Below, piece after piece: positions 54,000-62,730 of a stretch of DNA of 64,000 nucleotides (the stretch's first letter is position 1; every line of letters starts with the position of its first letter). The stretch lies in assembly GCF_019802085.1 (NCBI RefSeq), contig NZ_JAHVHV010000001.1, positions 1,154,874 to 1,218,873 on the forward strand, given 5' to 3'. This DNA is from Ferrimonas balearica. GTDB lineage: Bacteria; Pseudomonadota; Gammaproteobacteria; Enterobacterales; Shewanellaceae. The position numbers were made by a program, and so were the translations under genes. Under the pieces are notes generated by a model that saw nothing but the letters and a program-made list of their open reading frames with translations, ran no database searches and was not told the origin of the DNA.

Positions 54000-55921
54000 T
54001 GAGTTTGATCCGATTAAGCCAGGGGCAGTTGGCCTTTGGCCACATTCCGCTGCTCGATAAGGCGGATTTTATCCTGGAGCCCAATGAGCGGGTCTGCCTT
54101 GTCGGCCGTAACGGCGCCGGCAAGTCCAGTCTGCTCAAGGTGCTTGCCGGTTTGCAGGAGATGGACGACGGCCAGCTGGGGATCAACCCGGAGGTGACCA
54201 TCGCCTACCTGCCCCAGGACCCGCCCCGAGCGCAAAGCGGTACCGTATTCCATTACGTGGCCGAGGGGTTGGCGCAATTGGGCCAGGTGATCGAGGAGTA
54301 CGAGACCGCCAGCCGACTGGTCACCGAGGATCCCAACGACAAGCATCTGGCCCGCCTGGCCCGCAGCCAGGAAGCGATGGACCACCACAACGGCTGGCAG
54401 TTTGAAACCCGAATCCACCAGACCCTAAGCCACTTGGAGCTGGATGGGCAGCAGGCGATGAGCGCCCTCAGTGGGGGCTGGCAGCGCCGGGCGGCATTAG
54501 CCCGGGCCCTGGTACAGCAGCCGGACGTGTTGCTGCTGGATGAGCCGACCAACCACCTGGACATCGACGCCATCGAGTGGCTGGAAACTCTGCTGCTGGG
54601 CTTCGAGGGCTCCATCGTCTTTATCAGTCACGACCGGGGCTTTATCCGGCGCATGGCGACCCGGATCATCGATCTGGACCGGGGCCAGATCCTGAGTTTT
54701 CCCGGCAACTACGCCAGCTACCTGGCCGGCAAAGAGGAAGCCTTGCGGGTCGAGGAGGAGCAGGCGGCACTGTTCGATAAGAAGCTGGCCAAGGAGGAGG
54801 CGTGGATCCGCCAGGGTATCAAGGCCCGGCGAACCCGCAACGAGGGCCGGGTTCGTGCCCTGCAGGCGATGCGTCGGGAGCGCGCCGAGCGGATCACCCG
54901 TCAGGGCAAGGCGTCCATGACCATGGCCCAGGGCGAGCGCTCCGGCAAACTGGTGTTTGACATCAAGGACCTGGGGTACGCCTGGGAAGCGGACCACATC
55001 GTTCGCGGACTGACCACCTCGGTGATGCGCGGCGACCGCATCGCCCTGATTGGCCCCAACGGCTGTGGCAAGTCCACCCTGATCAAATTGCTGCTGGAGC
55101 AGCTGCCGGCCCAGGAGGGCAGTGTCCGACAAGGCACCAATTTGAAGGTGGCCTATTTCGACCAGCACCGGCTGGAGCTGGATCCGGACAAAACCGTCCA
55201 GGAGAACGTCGGTGAGGGCAAGGATACGGTCACCGTCGGCGGACGCGACCGTCACGTACTGGGCTACCTGCAGGACTTTCTGTTTGCTCCGGCTCGGGCC
55301 CGCAGCCCGGTCAGTTCGCTTTCCGGTGGCGAGAAGAACCGCTTGCTGCTGGCCAAGCTGTTCCTCAAGCCCGCGAATTTGCTGGTGATGGATGAACCTA
55401 CCAATGATCTGGATGTCGAAACCCTCGAACTGCTCGAGGCCAAGCTGGCCGAGTTCGAAGGCACCCTGCTGTTGGTCTCCCACGATCGGGAATTCATCGA
55501 CAACACCGTGACCACCACCTGGTGGTTTGGCGGCAAGGGGCGCTGGGTCGAGTACGTTGGCGGCTATCAGGATGCGGTGCATCTGGGGGCACAGTTCTAC
55601 CGGGCCGAGGAGGCGCAATCCACCGGCGATGCGCCAAGTGCGGTGAAAACTGAGCCAGAGCCCAAAACCGCGCCTTCAAGTGCGCCGCCGAAGAAGCTAA
55701 CATACAAGCTCCAAAGGGAGCTTGACGCGTTACCCGCCAAGTTGGAAACGCTGGAAACAGAGATCGAATCTTTGCAGGCTCAAATCGCAGAACCCGGTTT
55801 TTTCGATGGCGACAGCCAAGAGGTAAACGCCGTACTAAACCGATTAGCCGAAAAAGAACAAGAATTGGAACAAGACTTTGCACGCTGGGAAGAGCTCGAA
55901 GCGATGCAGGGTCAGGCTTAA
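53999..55921 (+). CDS. uup: ABC-F ATPase Uup
   Basis: A 640-residue soluble protein with two ABC domains and no membrane part. Domain 1: GRNGAGKSSLL (about 36-46), LSGGWQRRAALARAL, VLLLDEPTNHLDID. Domain 2: GPNGCGKSTLI (about 350-360), LSGGEKNRLLLAKL, LLVMDEPTNDLDVE. The P-site tRNA interaction linker lies between them (rich in Arg and Glu), and a C-terminal coiled coil (about 560-635, LQRELDALPAKLETLETEIESLQ) binds DNA in E. coli. Uup acts on ribosomes and affects precise transposon excision. Start ATG overlaps the previous stop by 1 nt. Confidence 0.95.
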   Translation: MSLIRLSQGQLAFGHIPLLDKADFILEPNERVCLVGRNGAGKSSLLKVLAGLQEMDDGQLGINPEVTIAYLPQDPPRAQSGTVFHYVAEGLAQLGQVIEEYETASRLVTEDPNDKHLARLARSQEAMDHHNGWQFETRIHQTLSHLELDGQQAMSALSGGWQRRAALARALVQQPDVLLLDEPTNHLDIDAIEWLETLLLGFEGSIVFISHDRGFIRRMATRIIDLDRGQILSFPGNYASYLAGKEEALRVEEEQAALFDKKLAKEEAWIRQGIKARRTRNEGRVRALQAMRRERAERITRQGKASMTMAQGERSGKLVFDIKDLGYAWEADHIVRGLTTSVMRGDRIALIGPNGCGKSTLIKLLLEQLPAQEGSVRQGTNLKVAYFDQHRLELDPDKTVQENVGEGKDTVTVGGRDRHVLGYLQDFLFAPARARSPVSSLSGGEKNRLLLAKLFLKPANLLVMDEPTNDLDVETLELLEAKLAEFEGTLLLVSHDREFIDNTVTTTWWFGGKGRWVEYVGGYQDAVHLGAQFYRAEEAQSTGDAPSAVKTEPEPKTAPSSAPPKKLTYKLQRELDALPAKLETLETEIESLQAQIAEPGFFDGDSQEVNAVLNRLAEKEQELEQDFARWEELEAMQGQA

Positions 55922-55930
55922 GGGGAGACT

Positions 55931-57988
55931 ATGAGCCCGAAGTTGTTTGCCACCCGGAAGGTGGCCCTTGCTGTCAGTGCAGCAATGAGCCTGGGCGTTG
56001 CCAGCGCTCAAGCCCAAACCGTTTGGCCCGCTTACGAGATCGTCAACATTAACGAGGTGTTCTCGGTGCGCGGCACCCTGGAGAACACCCGAAACGGCTA
56101 CGGCGCCTCAGTGGTTGGCGAAAGCACCCTGGGGATCGCCAAGGGCGTGAACGACGCCACCGTGGATGACGAGGGCAACGTAATTGATGACGTCATCGAC
56201 GCCATCCTGCCGGAAGAGTCCGTGACCTCCAACAGCGTGTTCCGACCCTTTGTCGGCAACAACTTCCTGTTTGAACAGAACGCGGGCAATGGTTGGGAAC
56301 CGGTTTACGTGCCTCTGCTGGAGGACACGCCGCCCAAGCTGAACCCCGATGACGAGGACCCGGACGAGTTTGATACCAACCCGCGGACCAACGCGTTCTA
56401 CTTCGGCGCCGACGGCACCAGTTTGCGAGTGGGCAGCACCTCCGCGCTGATGGAAGATCCGGTCACCAACGAGAACTGTGACCCGGAGGGCGAGACCGAC
56501 TGCTCCGAATTCTTCTACCACCGTCTGTTTGAGAACCGCGGTTTTGTTCAGAACGAAGTCGGCTTCAACCTGCTGCTACCCCCGGCGAACACCCTGACCT
56601 ACGTCACCGAGGACGAAGAGCTGGATCCCACCCCGGTGGTGACCGGCGGCAACAGCGTGGCCGCGGCGGTCAACATCAACGGCCTGGTGGCCGGTTACGC
56701 CTCCACCGACTTTACCGAGATCTCTACCGAAAACCTGGATGCCTGCATCGCGGCGGCAGAGCCGGATGAGGACAGCGACGTTGTCCCCACCCCGGTGGAG
56801 ATCTGCATCCAGAACCAGCAGAACACCGGCGGGATCTCCTACCAGACCCGGGCCTACCTGTGGCAGGTGGACCCGGTGACCCTGGAAGCCAGTGACCAGC
56901 GGGAGCTGGACCTGGGGTTCGTGCCTGAAGAGCTGCCCAACGAGAGCGACCGGGACAACATCTACCTGGCCCAGGCCCTGGGGGTGAGCACCGCGGTGGA
57001 CAACTACGTGGTGGGTCGAGGCAACCAGCTGAGCAACTCCGATCGCCCCTTGAGCGCGCTCTACGCCCAGAGCTGGCTGCAGCAGGGCGGCGATTACGAG
57101 CTGTTTCCCATTGGCCCCACCCGGGAAGACAGTGAGCGTGTGGTGCAGTCCATCGCTTACGACGTGAACGACAACGGACTGGCCATCGGCGTGGTGCGCC
57201 GCTGGATCGACGGCTACGAGCGCAACAAGTTCGGTATCGTGGATCTGAGCCAGGAGCCGGAGGATTTCCGCGACGGTAAGCGCTTCATGTTTACCGAGCC
57301 CAACGACTTCTTCGACAGCCGTTCCGACCTGGCCTCCATCGCCCGCTCCGTGAACAACAACGGCATCGTGGTAGGCAACATCGAAGTAGACCGGGTTAAG
57401 AACCTGCCGCGCCGGGTACGCGCCTTTGCCTACGACAGTACCCAGGATGACTTCATCAACCTCAACGAGCTGCTGACCTGCGGGTCCCGTGGCTATGTGC
57501 CGGCCCAGGAGGGCGACAGCGGTGTCGAGGAGGATGAAGAGGGCCGTCTGTGGAAGCGTTACACCGTGGTCGACAGCGAGAACTTCTCCACCACCATCGA
57601 GTACGAGGTGGAGATCATCGCCGTGGACGCCAACGAGATCGCCGATGACGGCACCATCACCGCCACCGCGCTGGTGAGCCTGCCGCGGGTGAAGACCGAG
57701 CTGAAGGAGTTTGAGAACGAAGACGGTACCATCACCTACCGTACCGTGGTCGTCATCGACGAAGACACCGGCAAGCCGGTGATCGAGAACGACGCCAATG
57801 GCAACCCCACCACCAACCAGGTGCCGCGGGCCATTGTGCTCAAGCCGGTCAGCACCGATCAGATGTGCAGCCTGACCATCGAGGACGGCCTGAATCCGCC
57901 GCCCAACGAGCGTCAAGGCGCCAGCCTGGGAATGGGCTGGTTGATGGCCCTTACGTCGCTGCTGTTCTGGCGTCGCCGTCGCGGTTGA
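55931..57988 (+). CDS. DUF3466 family exported protein with GlyGly-CTERM-like tail
   Basis: A 685-residue acidic protein with a signal peptide (about 1-29, ending AQAQT). The body contains HAF-like repeats (INGLVAGYASTD, VNDNGLAIGVV, VNNNGIVVGNIE). The C terminus, GASLGMGWLMALTSLLFWRRRRG, has the small-residue motif, hydrophobic span and Arg cluster of a GlyGly-CTERM/rhombosortase-type sorting signal, which would anchor or process it at the membrane. DUF3466 beside uup and rmf is typical of Shewanella relatives. AGGGGAG precedes the ATG. Function unknown. Confidence 0.85.
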   Translation: MSPKLFATRKVALAVSAAMSLGVASAQAQTVWPAYEIVNINEVFSVRGTLENTRNGYGASVVGESTLGIAKGVNDATVDDEGNVIDDVIDAILPEESVTSNSVFRPFVGNNFLFEQNAGNGWEPVYVPLLEDTPPKLNPDDEDPDEFDTNPRTNAFYFGADGTSLRVGSTSALMEDPVTNENCDPEGETDCSEFFYHRLFENRGFVQNEVGFNLLLPPANTLTYVTEDEELDPTPVVTGGNSVAAAVNINGLVAGYASTDFTEISTENLDACIAAAEPDEDSDVVPTPVEICIQNQQNTGGISYQTRAYLWQVDPVTLEASDQRELDLGFVPEELPNESDRDNIYLAQALGVSTAVDNYVVGRGNQLSNSDRPLSALYAQSWLQQGGDYELFPIGPTREDSERVVQSIAYDVNDNGLAIGVVRRWIDGYERNKFGIVDLSQEPEDFRDGKRFMFTEPNDFFDSRSDLASIARSVNNNGIVVGNIEVDRVKNLPRRVRAFAYDSTQDDFINLNELLTCGSRGYVPAQEGDSGVEEDEEGRLWKRYTVVDSENFSTTIEYEVEIIAVDANEIADDGTITATALVSLPRVKTELKEFENEDGTITYRTVVVIDEDTGKPVIENDANGNPTTNQVPRAIVLKPVSTDQMCSLTIEDGLNPPPNERQGASLGMGWLMALTSLLFWRRRRG

Positions 57989-58008
57989 GTCTTTCGCGAA
58001 TCTGAGTG

Positions 58009-58042
58009 AAAAGGGGGGCTTAGCCCCCTTTCTTATTTTTTT
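58009..58042 (+). terminator. Terminator of the rlmKL-uup-DUF3466 unit
   Basis: The stem GGGGGC/GCCCCC (58014-58028) with TTA loop is extended by flanking A and T, followed by TTTCTTATTTTTTT. Confidence 0.88.
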
Positions 58043-58133
58043 AATTCAATTGACTCAAAAGCTTAATTAACGAAGCGCAATGTCAAGGGTTTTGCGCTAT
58101 TGATCTCGCCGAAAAAAACATCAACTATTGTCT

Positions 58134-58150
58134 TGAGGCGCAACGCCTCA
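58134..58150 (+). promoter_or_regulatory. Hairpin in the rmf leader
   Basis: A 7-bp perfect stem TGAGGCG/CGCCTCA with loop CAA, 38 nt before the rmf ATG. It has no T-run, so it is not a terminator. It may stabilise the rmf mRNA 5' end. Confidence 0.45.
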
Positions 58151-58188
58151 CCCCATTGCACATCACTGTATCGAGGGATGGAATGCCA

Positions 58189-58365
58189 ATGAAAAGACAG
58201 AAACGGGATAAGATGGAGCGGGCGTTTTCCCGCGGATTTCAGGCGGGATTGACCGGCCGGTCCAAGGAGAACTGCCCCTATCAAGCAGCGGACGCGAAGA
58301 TGCACTGGCTAGGAGGATGGCGGGAAGCCATAGATGGCCGAGAAACCGGATTGTTCACTAAGTAA
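58189..58365 (+). CDS. rmf: Ribosome modulation factor
   Basis: A 58-residue basic protein (MKRQKRDKMERAFSRGFQAGLTGRSKENCPY, then WLGGWREA) that matches RMF, which pairs 70S ribosomes into inactive 100S dimers in stationary phase. I choose ATG 58189, which gives the family N terminus, over the upstream in-frame start at 58156. In E. coli rmf lies next to fabA, and here only a peroxidase gene separates them. In relatives expression rises with ppGpp and slow growth. Confidence 0.95.
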   Translation: MKRQKRDKMERAFSRGFQAGLTGRSKENCPYQAADAKMHWLGGWREAIDGRETGLFTK

Positions 58366-58377
58366 CCCTCTTCAGTC

Positions 58378-58400
58378 GCCCTCCCTTTGGAGGGCTTTTT
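58378..58400 (+). terminator. Terminator of rmf
   Basis: A 7-bp stem GCCCTCC/GGAGGGC (58378-58395) with CTTT loop, followed by five T. Confidence 0.88.
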
Positions 58401-58445
58401 AGTGCCCGCGCCATGGCGTATGCTGACGGAAAAAGGAGGCATCAC

Positions 58446-58928
58446 ATGTCAGGGACCATCTACCAGTTCGACGCCCAACTCAACAACGGCGACACTCAGT
58501 CTTTTCAGGATTTCCAGGGCAAGGTGCTCTTGGTGGTGAACACCGCCAGTGCCTGTGGCTTTACGCCCCAGTACGAGGGCCTGGAGGCGCTGCAGAAGCG
58601 CTTCGGTGCCGACCGCTTCGCGGTACTGGCGTTTCCCTGCAACCAGTTTGGTCAGCAGGAGAAGGGGGACGATGAGGCGATCAAAAACTTCTGTGACCTT
58701 AAGTTCAACATCAGCTTCCCCCTGTTTGCCAAGGTGGAGGTCAATGGCGGCGAGGCGCACCCCTTGTACCAGTGGCTGAAAACGCAGAAGGGCGGCTGGC
58801 TGGGCAGCAACATCAAGTGGAACTTCACCAAGTTCCTGGTGGACAGCGAGGGGAGGGTGGTGGAGCGGTACGCGCCGACGACCAAACCTGAGTCGATCGC
58901 CGGCGATATCGAGAAACTGCTGGCTTAG
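58446..58928 (+). CDS. Glutathione peroxidase family thiol peroxidase
   Basis: A 160-residue peroxidase from ATG 58446, which has AGGAGG 7 nt upstream. [19 protein letters not shown] contains the peroxidatic Cys (position 36, where animal enzymes have selenocysteine), [10 protein letters not shown] holds the Gln and second Cys region, and [11 protein letters not shown] the catalytic Trp and Asn. It reduces hydrogen and lipid peroxides, probably with thioredoxin rather than glutathione, like E. coli BtuE. It is convergent with fabA and overlaps its end by 4 nt. Confidence 0.93.
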   Translation: MSGTIYQFDAQLNNGDTQSFQDFQGKVLLVVNTASACGFTPQYEGLEALQKRFGADRFAVLAFPCNQFGQQEKGDDEAIKNFCDLKFNISFPLFAKVEVNGGEAHPLYQWLKTQKGGWLGSNIKWNFTKFLVDSEGRVVERYAPTTKPESIAGDIEKLLA

Positions 58929-59464
58929 AAGCTGGAGGTGTCCTGGAACACGCCCACTTTCAGATCCGTGGCGGCGTAGATCTCACGACCGTCCACGGAG
59001 AGGGTGGCATCGGCCAGGCCCATGATCAGCTTGCGGTGAATGGTGCGCTTGAGGTGAATGTGGTAAGTCACCTTCTTCGCTTCAGGCAGCACCTGACCGG
59101 TGAATTTCACTTCCCCAACGCCCAGGGCGCGGCCCTTGCCCTTGGCACCCTGCCAAGCCAGGAAGAAACCCACCAGCTGCCACATGGCGTCCAGGCCCAG
59201 ACAACCCGGCATCACAGGATCGGACTCGAAGTGGCAGTCAAAGAACCAGAGGCTGGGATCGATGTCCAGCTCGGCGATGATCTCCCCTTTACCGTATCGT
59301 CCGCCGTCGTCATTGATGGTGACGATGCGGTCCAGCATCAGCATGTTGTCCTTGGGCAGGCGAGGGGCGTCCTCACCAAACAGACGGCCTTTGCCGCTTT
59401 CGACCAGCGCGTCCTTGTCGTAACTGGAGTCATGGATCGGTTGTAGTTGTTCTGCCACTTGCAT
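58925..59464 (-). CDS. fabA: 3-hydroxydecanoyl-ACP dehydratase/isomerase FabA
   Basis: A 179-residue enzyme that introduces the cis double bond of unsaturated fatty acids at the C10 stage. H78 (in LWFFDCHFE) and D92 (in [11 protein letters not shown]) are the catalytic pair. [14 protein letters not shown] and the C-terminal [15 protein letters not shown] are conserved. It has about seven extra N-terminal residues compared with E. coli. A FabR-type operator lies in its promoter. The neighbouring Lon-like protease gene has the same relation to fabA as ycbZ in E. coli. Confidence 0.96.
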   Translation of the reverse strand: MQVAEQLQPIHDSSYDKDALVESGKGRLFGEDAPRLPKDNMLMLDRIVTINDDGGRYGKGEIIAELDIDPSLWFFDCHFESDPVMPGCLGLDAMWQLVGFFLAWQGAKGKGRALGVGEVKFTGQVLPEAKKVTYHIHLKRTIHRKLIMGLADATLSVDGREIYAATDLKVGVFQDTSSF

Positions 59465-59497
59465 CGTTATCGTCTAGCTTCAACAAAAAGTGCTGAC

Positions 59498-59526
59498 AGA
59501 TTAGCGAACAGCTGTACGCCAAACAA
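59498..59526 (-). promoter_or_regulatory. fabA promoter
   Basis: On the minus strand TTGTTT (59521-59526), a spacer of exactly 17 bp and TAATCT (59498-59503), 34 bp before the fabA ATG. The FabR-type palindrome fills the spacer. Confidence 0.65.
59503..59520. promoter_or_regulatory. FabR-type operator
   Basis: The palindrome AGCGAACAGCTGTACGCC (minus strand GGCGTACAGCTGTTCGCT) fits the FabR consensus AGCGTACA-NN-TGTTCGCT known at fabA and fabB in E. coli. FabR is a TetR-family sensor of the unsaturated/saturated acyl ratio and represses these genes. No fabR gene is in the window. Confidence 0.8.
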
Positions 59527-59532
59527 CTCCGA

Positions 59533-61293
59533 TCAGCTGCGATCGAACAGTGCGTCCAGGGCGCGACGCCACCAACTGGGGGGCAGCGGCTCGTCATTGC
59601 CGGCCATGCGGTCCAGACGCTGCTGTACCAGGCCGTAAAGGCTTTTCTCATCGAAGCGGTTATCCTCATCGGCTTGGCCCACTTCACGCCCGGTGAGGAG
59701 CATCAGAGCCTCCTCCACCGCATCCACCTGGTAGAGGTGAAACTGACCCGCCGCCACCGCTTCGATCACCTCGTCGCTCAGATTCAGCTGACGAGTGTTT
59801 GCTCTAGGCAGGATCACCCCCTGCTCTCCGGTCAGCCCCCGGTAGCGACATAGGTGGAAAAAGCCCTCAATTTTCTCGTTTATGCCGCCAATGGCCTGAA
59901 CATTGCCGAACTGGTCGATGGCGCCGGTAAGGGCCAAACCCTGTTTGACCGGCACATTGGCGATGGTGGAGATAAGGCAGCAGTACTCCGCCAGGGACGC
60001 GCTGTCGCCGTCGATGGTCTGGTAGGACTGCTCGAATACGATGTTGGCGGAGAGATGCAGGGGCTCATCCTGGCCGAAGATGCGGTAGAGGCAGGCGGAG
60101 AGGATCATCATCCCCTTGGCGTGAATGTTGCCCCCCAGCTCGGATTTGCGCTCGATGTCGGCAACCTCGCCGTCACCGTAGTGCACCGAGACGGTGATCC
60201 GCGCCGGTTCGCCGTAGCTGTGGCCACAGTAATCCACCACGGTCAGGCCGTTGATCTGGCCCGTGCGCTCCCCCTCGGTATCCACCCGTACCAGGGCCTC
60301 CTCGACATTGCGCTGGGCGTAGATCTCCACGCTGTTATGGCGGGCTTCCTGGGCGAGGATCGCCTGTTGAAGCTGGGCCAGGGAGACGGCACCACTGCCT
60401 TCGCATTGGCCCAACAGCAGGCCCAGCTCGTGCCAGGCCAGGCTCAAACGGCCCTGGTGCTCACAAAGACGACTGGCGTAGCGGGCCAGTCGGGTCAGGG
60501 CCTCATCACTCAAGGGCCGACCACAGTACTGTTTGGCGATGGATTGCGCTCCCAACGCCCAGCGCTGAGCGTCCTCCTCCTTGTCGACAAACCACTCGGA
60601 CTGGCTTTCCCCCACCAGGCTGAACAGCCCGGCAAAGCTGGGATCGACGGCGTGCAGGGTGTCGTGGTCCATTACATCCCCCAGGATCACCACCTTGCAG
60701 CATACCGGTATGCGAATGGGGGAGCCGCTGAAGGCGATGTACCCGCGTTTGAGGGCCTCCTTGACCATAAACCACCGGCTGGGCTTCTCTAGCAGGCCTT
60801 CGGCGGGGATCACCAGGACCTCGCAGCTGGACAGCAGCCCGGCATGGTAGGCGCCATTTTTATCGACGTTGCCCAACAGCGTGCGACGGGAGAGCGGCTG
60901 ATCGACAAACCGCAGGGGCATCAGCTCCACCAGGGCGGTCAGTTTGTCGTTCTCGCCAAGGGGGCTGTCGTCATTATTGAGGCGTTTTTGCCACTGCTCG
61001 GCGGTGAGCTTGACCAGGGCCTGGCGGTCCTCCTGTTCGATGGAGGCGAGGACCCCGGGGGCGTTGACCAGCGGCAGGCGGTCATAGAGCGATTGCACCA
61101 GCGCTTCGCCGTCGAAACCGGGAAACTGGGTCAGAAACAGATGCTGACCGTCGCAGCGTTCAAACAGCGCCCAGGCATCCAGGCTGCGGTCCTGCCCCAG
61201 GGTCCAGGGGCACAGGGGGCCGCCGGTGGTGTTGGTGATGAGCGACGGGTAAACGGGGGACAGGGCCGAGGGGGCCAATTTCTGGCTGTGCAA
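59533..61293 (-). CDS. Lon-related protease, LonB/YcbZ type
   Basis: A 586-residue protein, the same length as E. coli YcbZ. I use TTG 61293, since CGGAGAG lies 9 nt upstream and the next ATG is over 90 codons inside. The N-terminal part has no Walker A motif, so its AAA+ region is degenerate as in YcbZ. The C-terminal Lon protease domain is complete: GQINGLTVVDYCGHSYGEPARITV, then IDGDSASLAEY with the catalytic Ser and GGINEKIEGFF with the Lys. It is probably a cytoplasmic protease of unknown substrate. It ends 39 bp before the fabA operator region. Confidence 0.92.
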   Translation of the reverse strand: MHSQKLAPSALSPVYPSLITNTTGGPLCPWTLGQDRSLDAWALFERCDGQHLFLTQFPGFDGEALVQSLYDRLPLVNAPGVLASIEQEDRQALVKLTAEQWQKRLNNDDSPLGENDKLTALVELMPLRFVDQPLSRRTLLGNVDKNGAYHAGLLSSCEVLVIPAEGLLEKPSRWFMVKEALKRGYIAFSGSPIRIPVCCKVVILGDVMDHDTLHAVDPSFAGLFSLVGESQSEWFVDKEEDAQRWALGAQSIAKQYCGRPLSDEALTRLARYASRLCEHQGRLSLAWHELGLLLGQCEGSGAVSLAQLQQAILAQEARHNSVEIYAQRNVEEALVRVDTEGERTGQINGLTVVDYCGHSYGEPARITVSVHYGDGEVADIERKSELGGNIHAKGMMILSACLYRIFGQDEPLHLSANIVFEQSYQTIDGDSASLAEYCCLISTIANVPVKQGLALTGAIDQFGNVQAIGGINEKIEGFFHLCRYRGLTGEQGVILPRANTRQLNLSDEVIEAVAAGQFHLYQVDAVEEALMLLTGREVGQADEDNRFDEKSLYGLVQQRLDRMAGNDEPLPPSWWRRALDALFDRS

Positions 61294-61394
61294 GAGGCAG
61301 CTCTCCGGATTCGGGCAAAGGGGCCACTATACCATAGGGGCTTGGGGGCGCGGGGCGTACAAAGGCCGTGAAATCAGGCCCTCACCATGCGATA

Positions 61395-61410
61395 CTGTAT
61401 AAAAACACAG
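61395..61410. promoter_or_regulatory. LexA-type SOS box
   Basis: CTGTATAAAAACACAG fits CTGT-N8-ACAG with an AT-rich centre, the gammaproteobacterial LexA operator. TATAAA inside it (61398-61403) can serve as the -10 of the recombinase gene starting at 61423. It is also 102 bp upstream of the divergent LonB gene. Confidence 0.75.
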
Positions 61411-61422
61411 TTGTGGTAAAAC

Positions 61423-62730
61423 ATGGCACTGGATCGGCCTCCGGCACACCCGCTTTTCGACACCTTAGCGCATTTTGAAACCTCCAACGGCTTTATCAAT
61501 CAGTACCTCGCTGGCATTGTCTGTGGCGGTATCGAGGATGCGGCGCTGCTGTACGAGCACGCGCTGGATTGGTTGGTGGAGCAGCGTCACAACGAAAACA
61601 ACTACAAATCCCATCGCAGTGAGCTGACCACCTTTTTGCATTGGTGCTGGCAGGTGGAGGAGGTGAGCGTGGCTCAGGTCGACCGCCGTCTGCTGGTGCG
61701 TTACCTGGCCTATTGCCAACAGCCCCCGGCGGCCCTTATCGGGTATCGCAACGTGGCACAGTTTCGTGGCGGTGGCAGCGAGCGAAGGCCCAACCCCTTG
61801 TGGCGTCCCTTCCTGGGCAAGACTGAGTTGGGCAGACGGCTGCCATACCGGCTCAGCCCCTCGGCGCTTAAAACCAAGCTGGCGCTGCTGTCGGCGTTCT
61901 TTACCTACCTGAACGACATGGATTACAGCGATCGCAATCCCGCGGCGCTGCTGCTCAAGCGGGGGCGTTACCTGGGCCCGCTGTCGGAGCCGGCTACGGA
62001 AGAGCAACCGCTCAAGGCCTTTACCGAGCTGCAGTGGTCCTACGTGATGGCCAAGGCACAGCGACTGGCCAACGAGTCACCCCAGCAGCACGAACGCACG
62101 CTGTTTTTGATGGCCTTACTTTACAGCTGCTACCTGCGGGTGTCGGAAGTCTCGGCCCGGCCGGGGTTCAGTCCGGTCATGGGACAGTTTCGCCGGGACA
62201 GCAAAACCGGCGTCTGGGGCTTTTTTGTGCCGGTGAGCAAAGGGGGAAAGAGTCGTACCGTGGCCGTCTCCGATGCCTTGCTGTCCGCCCTTAAGCGCTA
62301 CCGCTGTTATCTGGGTCTTGCGCCTCTGCCTTCCCCCAAAGAACTGACGCCGCTGTTTTGCCGTCACCGGGCGGCGGGACGGGGGCGAGACCAGGGCGAG
62401 CGCAACGCCAACCTGGGGCAGCGTCAGATCCGGGAGTTGGTGGATGGCGTGATCGCCGCGGCCGCAGAGGAGGCGCGGCGTGATGGCTTAGTTGAAGATG
62501 CCGCGGAGATGGCCGTGATGACGGCCCACAGCCTGCGCCATACCGGGATCTCCCACGACATCAATCTCAATGCCCGGCCGCTGGCGCACGTGCGGGCCGA
62601 TGCCGGGCACGACTCCATCGATACCACCAGCCAATACCTGCACACCAGCCGGGTCGAACGGCATCAGAGTGCCAAGGCCAAACCCTTGGACAGGCTCGAC
62701 CATGCCATCAACAGCAAGGAGGGTCAGTAG
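61423..62730 (+). CDS. Tyrosine recombinase (site-specific integrase), SOS-box preceded
   Basis: A 435-residue tyrosine recombinase. The full catalytic set is present: R239 (CYLRVSE), K276 (SKGGKSR), H369 and R372 (HSLRHTG), H396 (AGHDSID) and Y405 (TTSQYLH). The N-terminal SAM-like core-binding domain covers about 25-165, and a linker of about 40 residues precedes the catalytic domain. It lacks the phage-type arm-binding domain. A LexA-type box lies 13 bp before the ATG, so induction by DNA damage is likely, as for integron and many phage recombinases. It is convergent with a second recombinase and overlaps it by 7 nt. No target site is visible. Confidence 0.9.
   Translation: MALDRPPAHPLFDTLAHFETSNGFINQYLAGIVCGGIEDAALLYEHALDWLVEQRHNENNYKSHRSELTTFLHWCWQVEEVSVAQVDRRLLVRYLAYCQQPPAALIGYRNVAQFRGGGSERRPNPLWRPFLGKTELGRRLPYRLSPSALKTKLALLSAFFTYLNDMDYSDRNPAALLLKRGRYLGPLSEPATEEQPLKAFTELQWSYVMAKAQRLANESPQQHERTLFLMALLYSCYLRVSEVSARPGFSPVMGQFRRDSKTGVWGFFVPVSKGGKSRTVAVSDALLSALKRYRCYLGLAPLPSPKELTPLFCRHRAAGRGRDQGERNANLGQRQIRELVDGVIAAAAEEARRDGLVEDAAEMAVMTAHSLRHTGISHDINLNARPLAHVRADAGHDSIDTTSQYLHTSRVERHQSAKAKPLDRLDHAINSKEGQ

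Noticed and set aside
61395..61410. SOS box acting mainly on the LonB gene
   Set aside because: It is 102 bp from that start but only 13 bp from the recombinase start, where it overlaps a -10 element.
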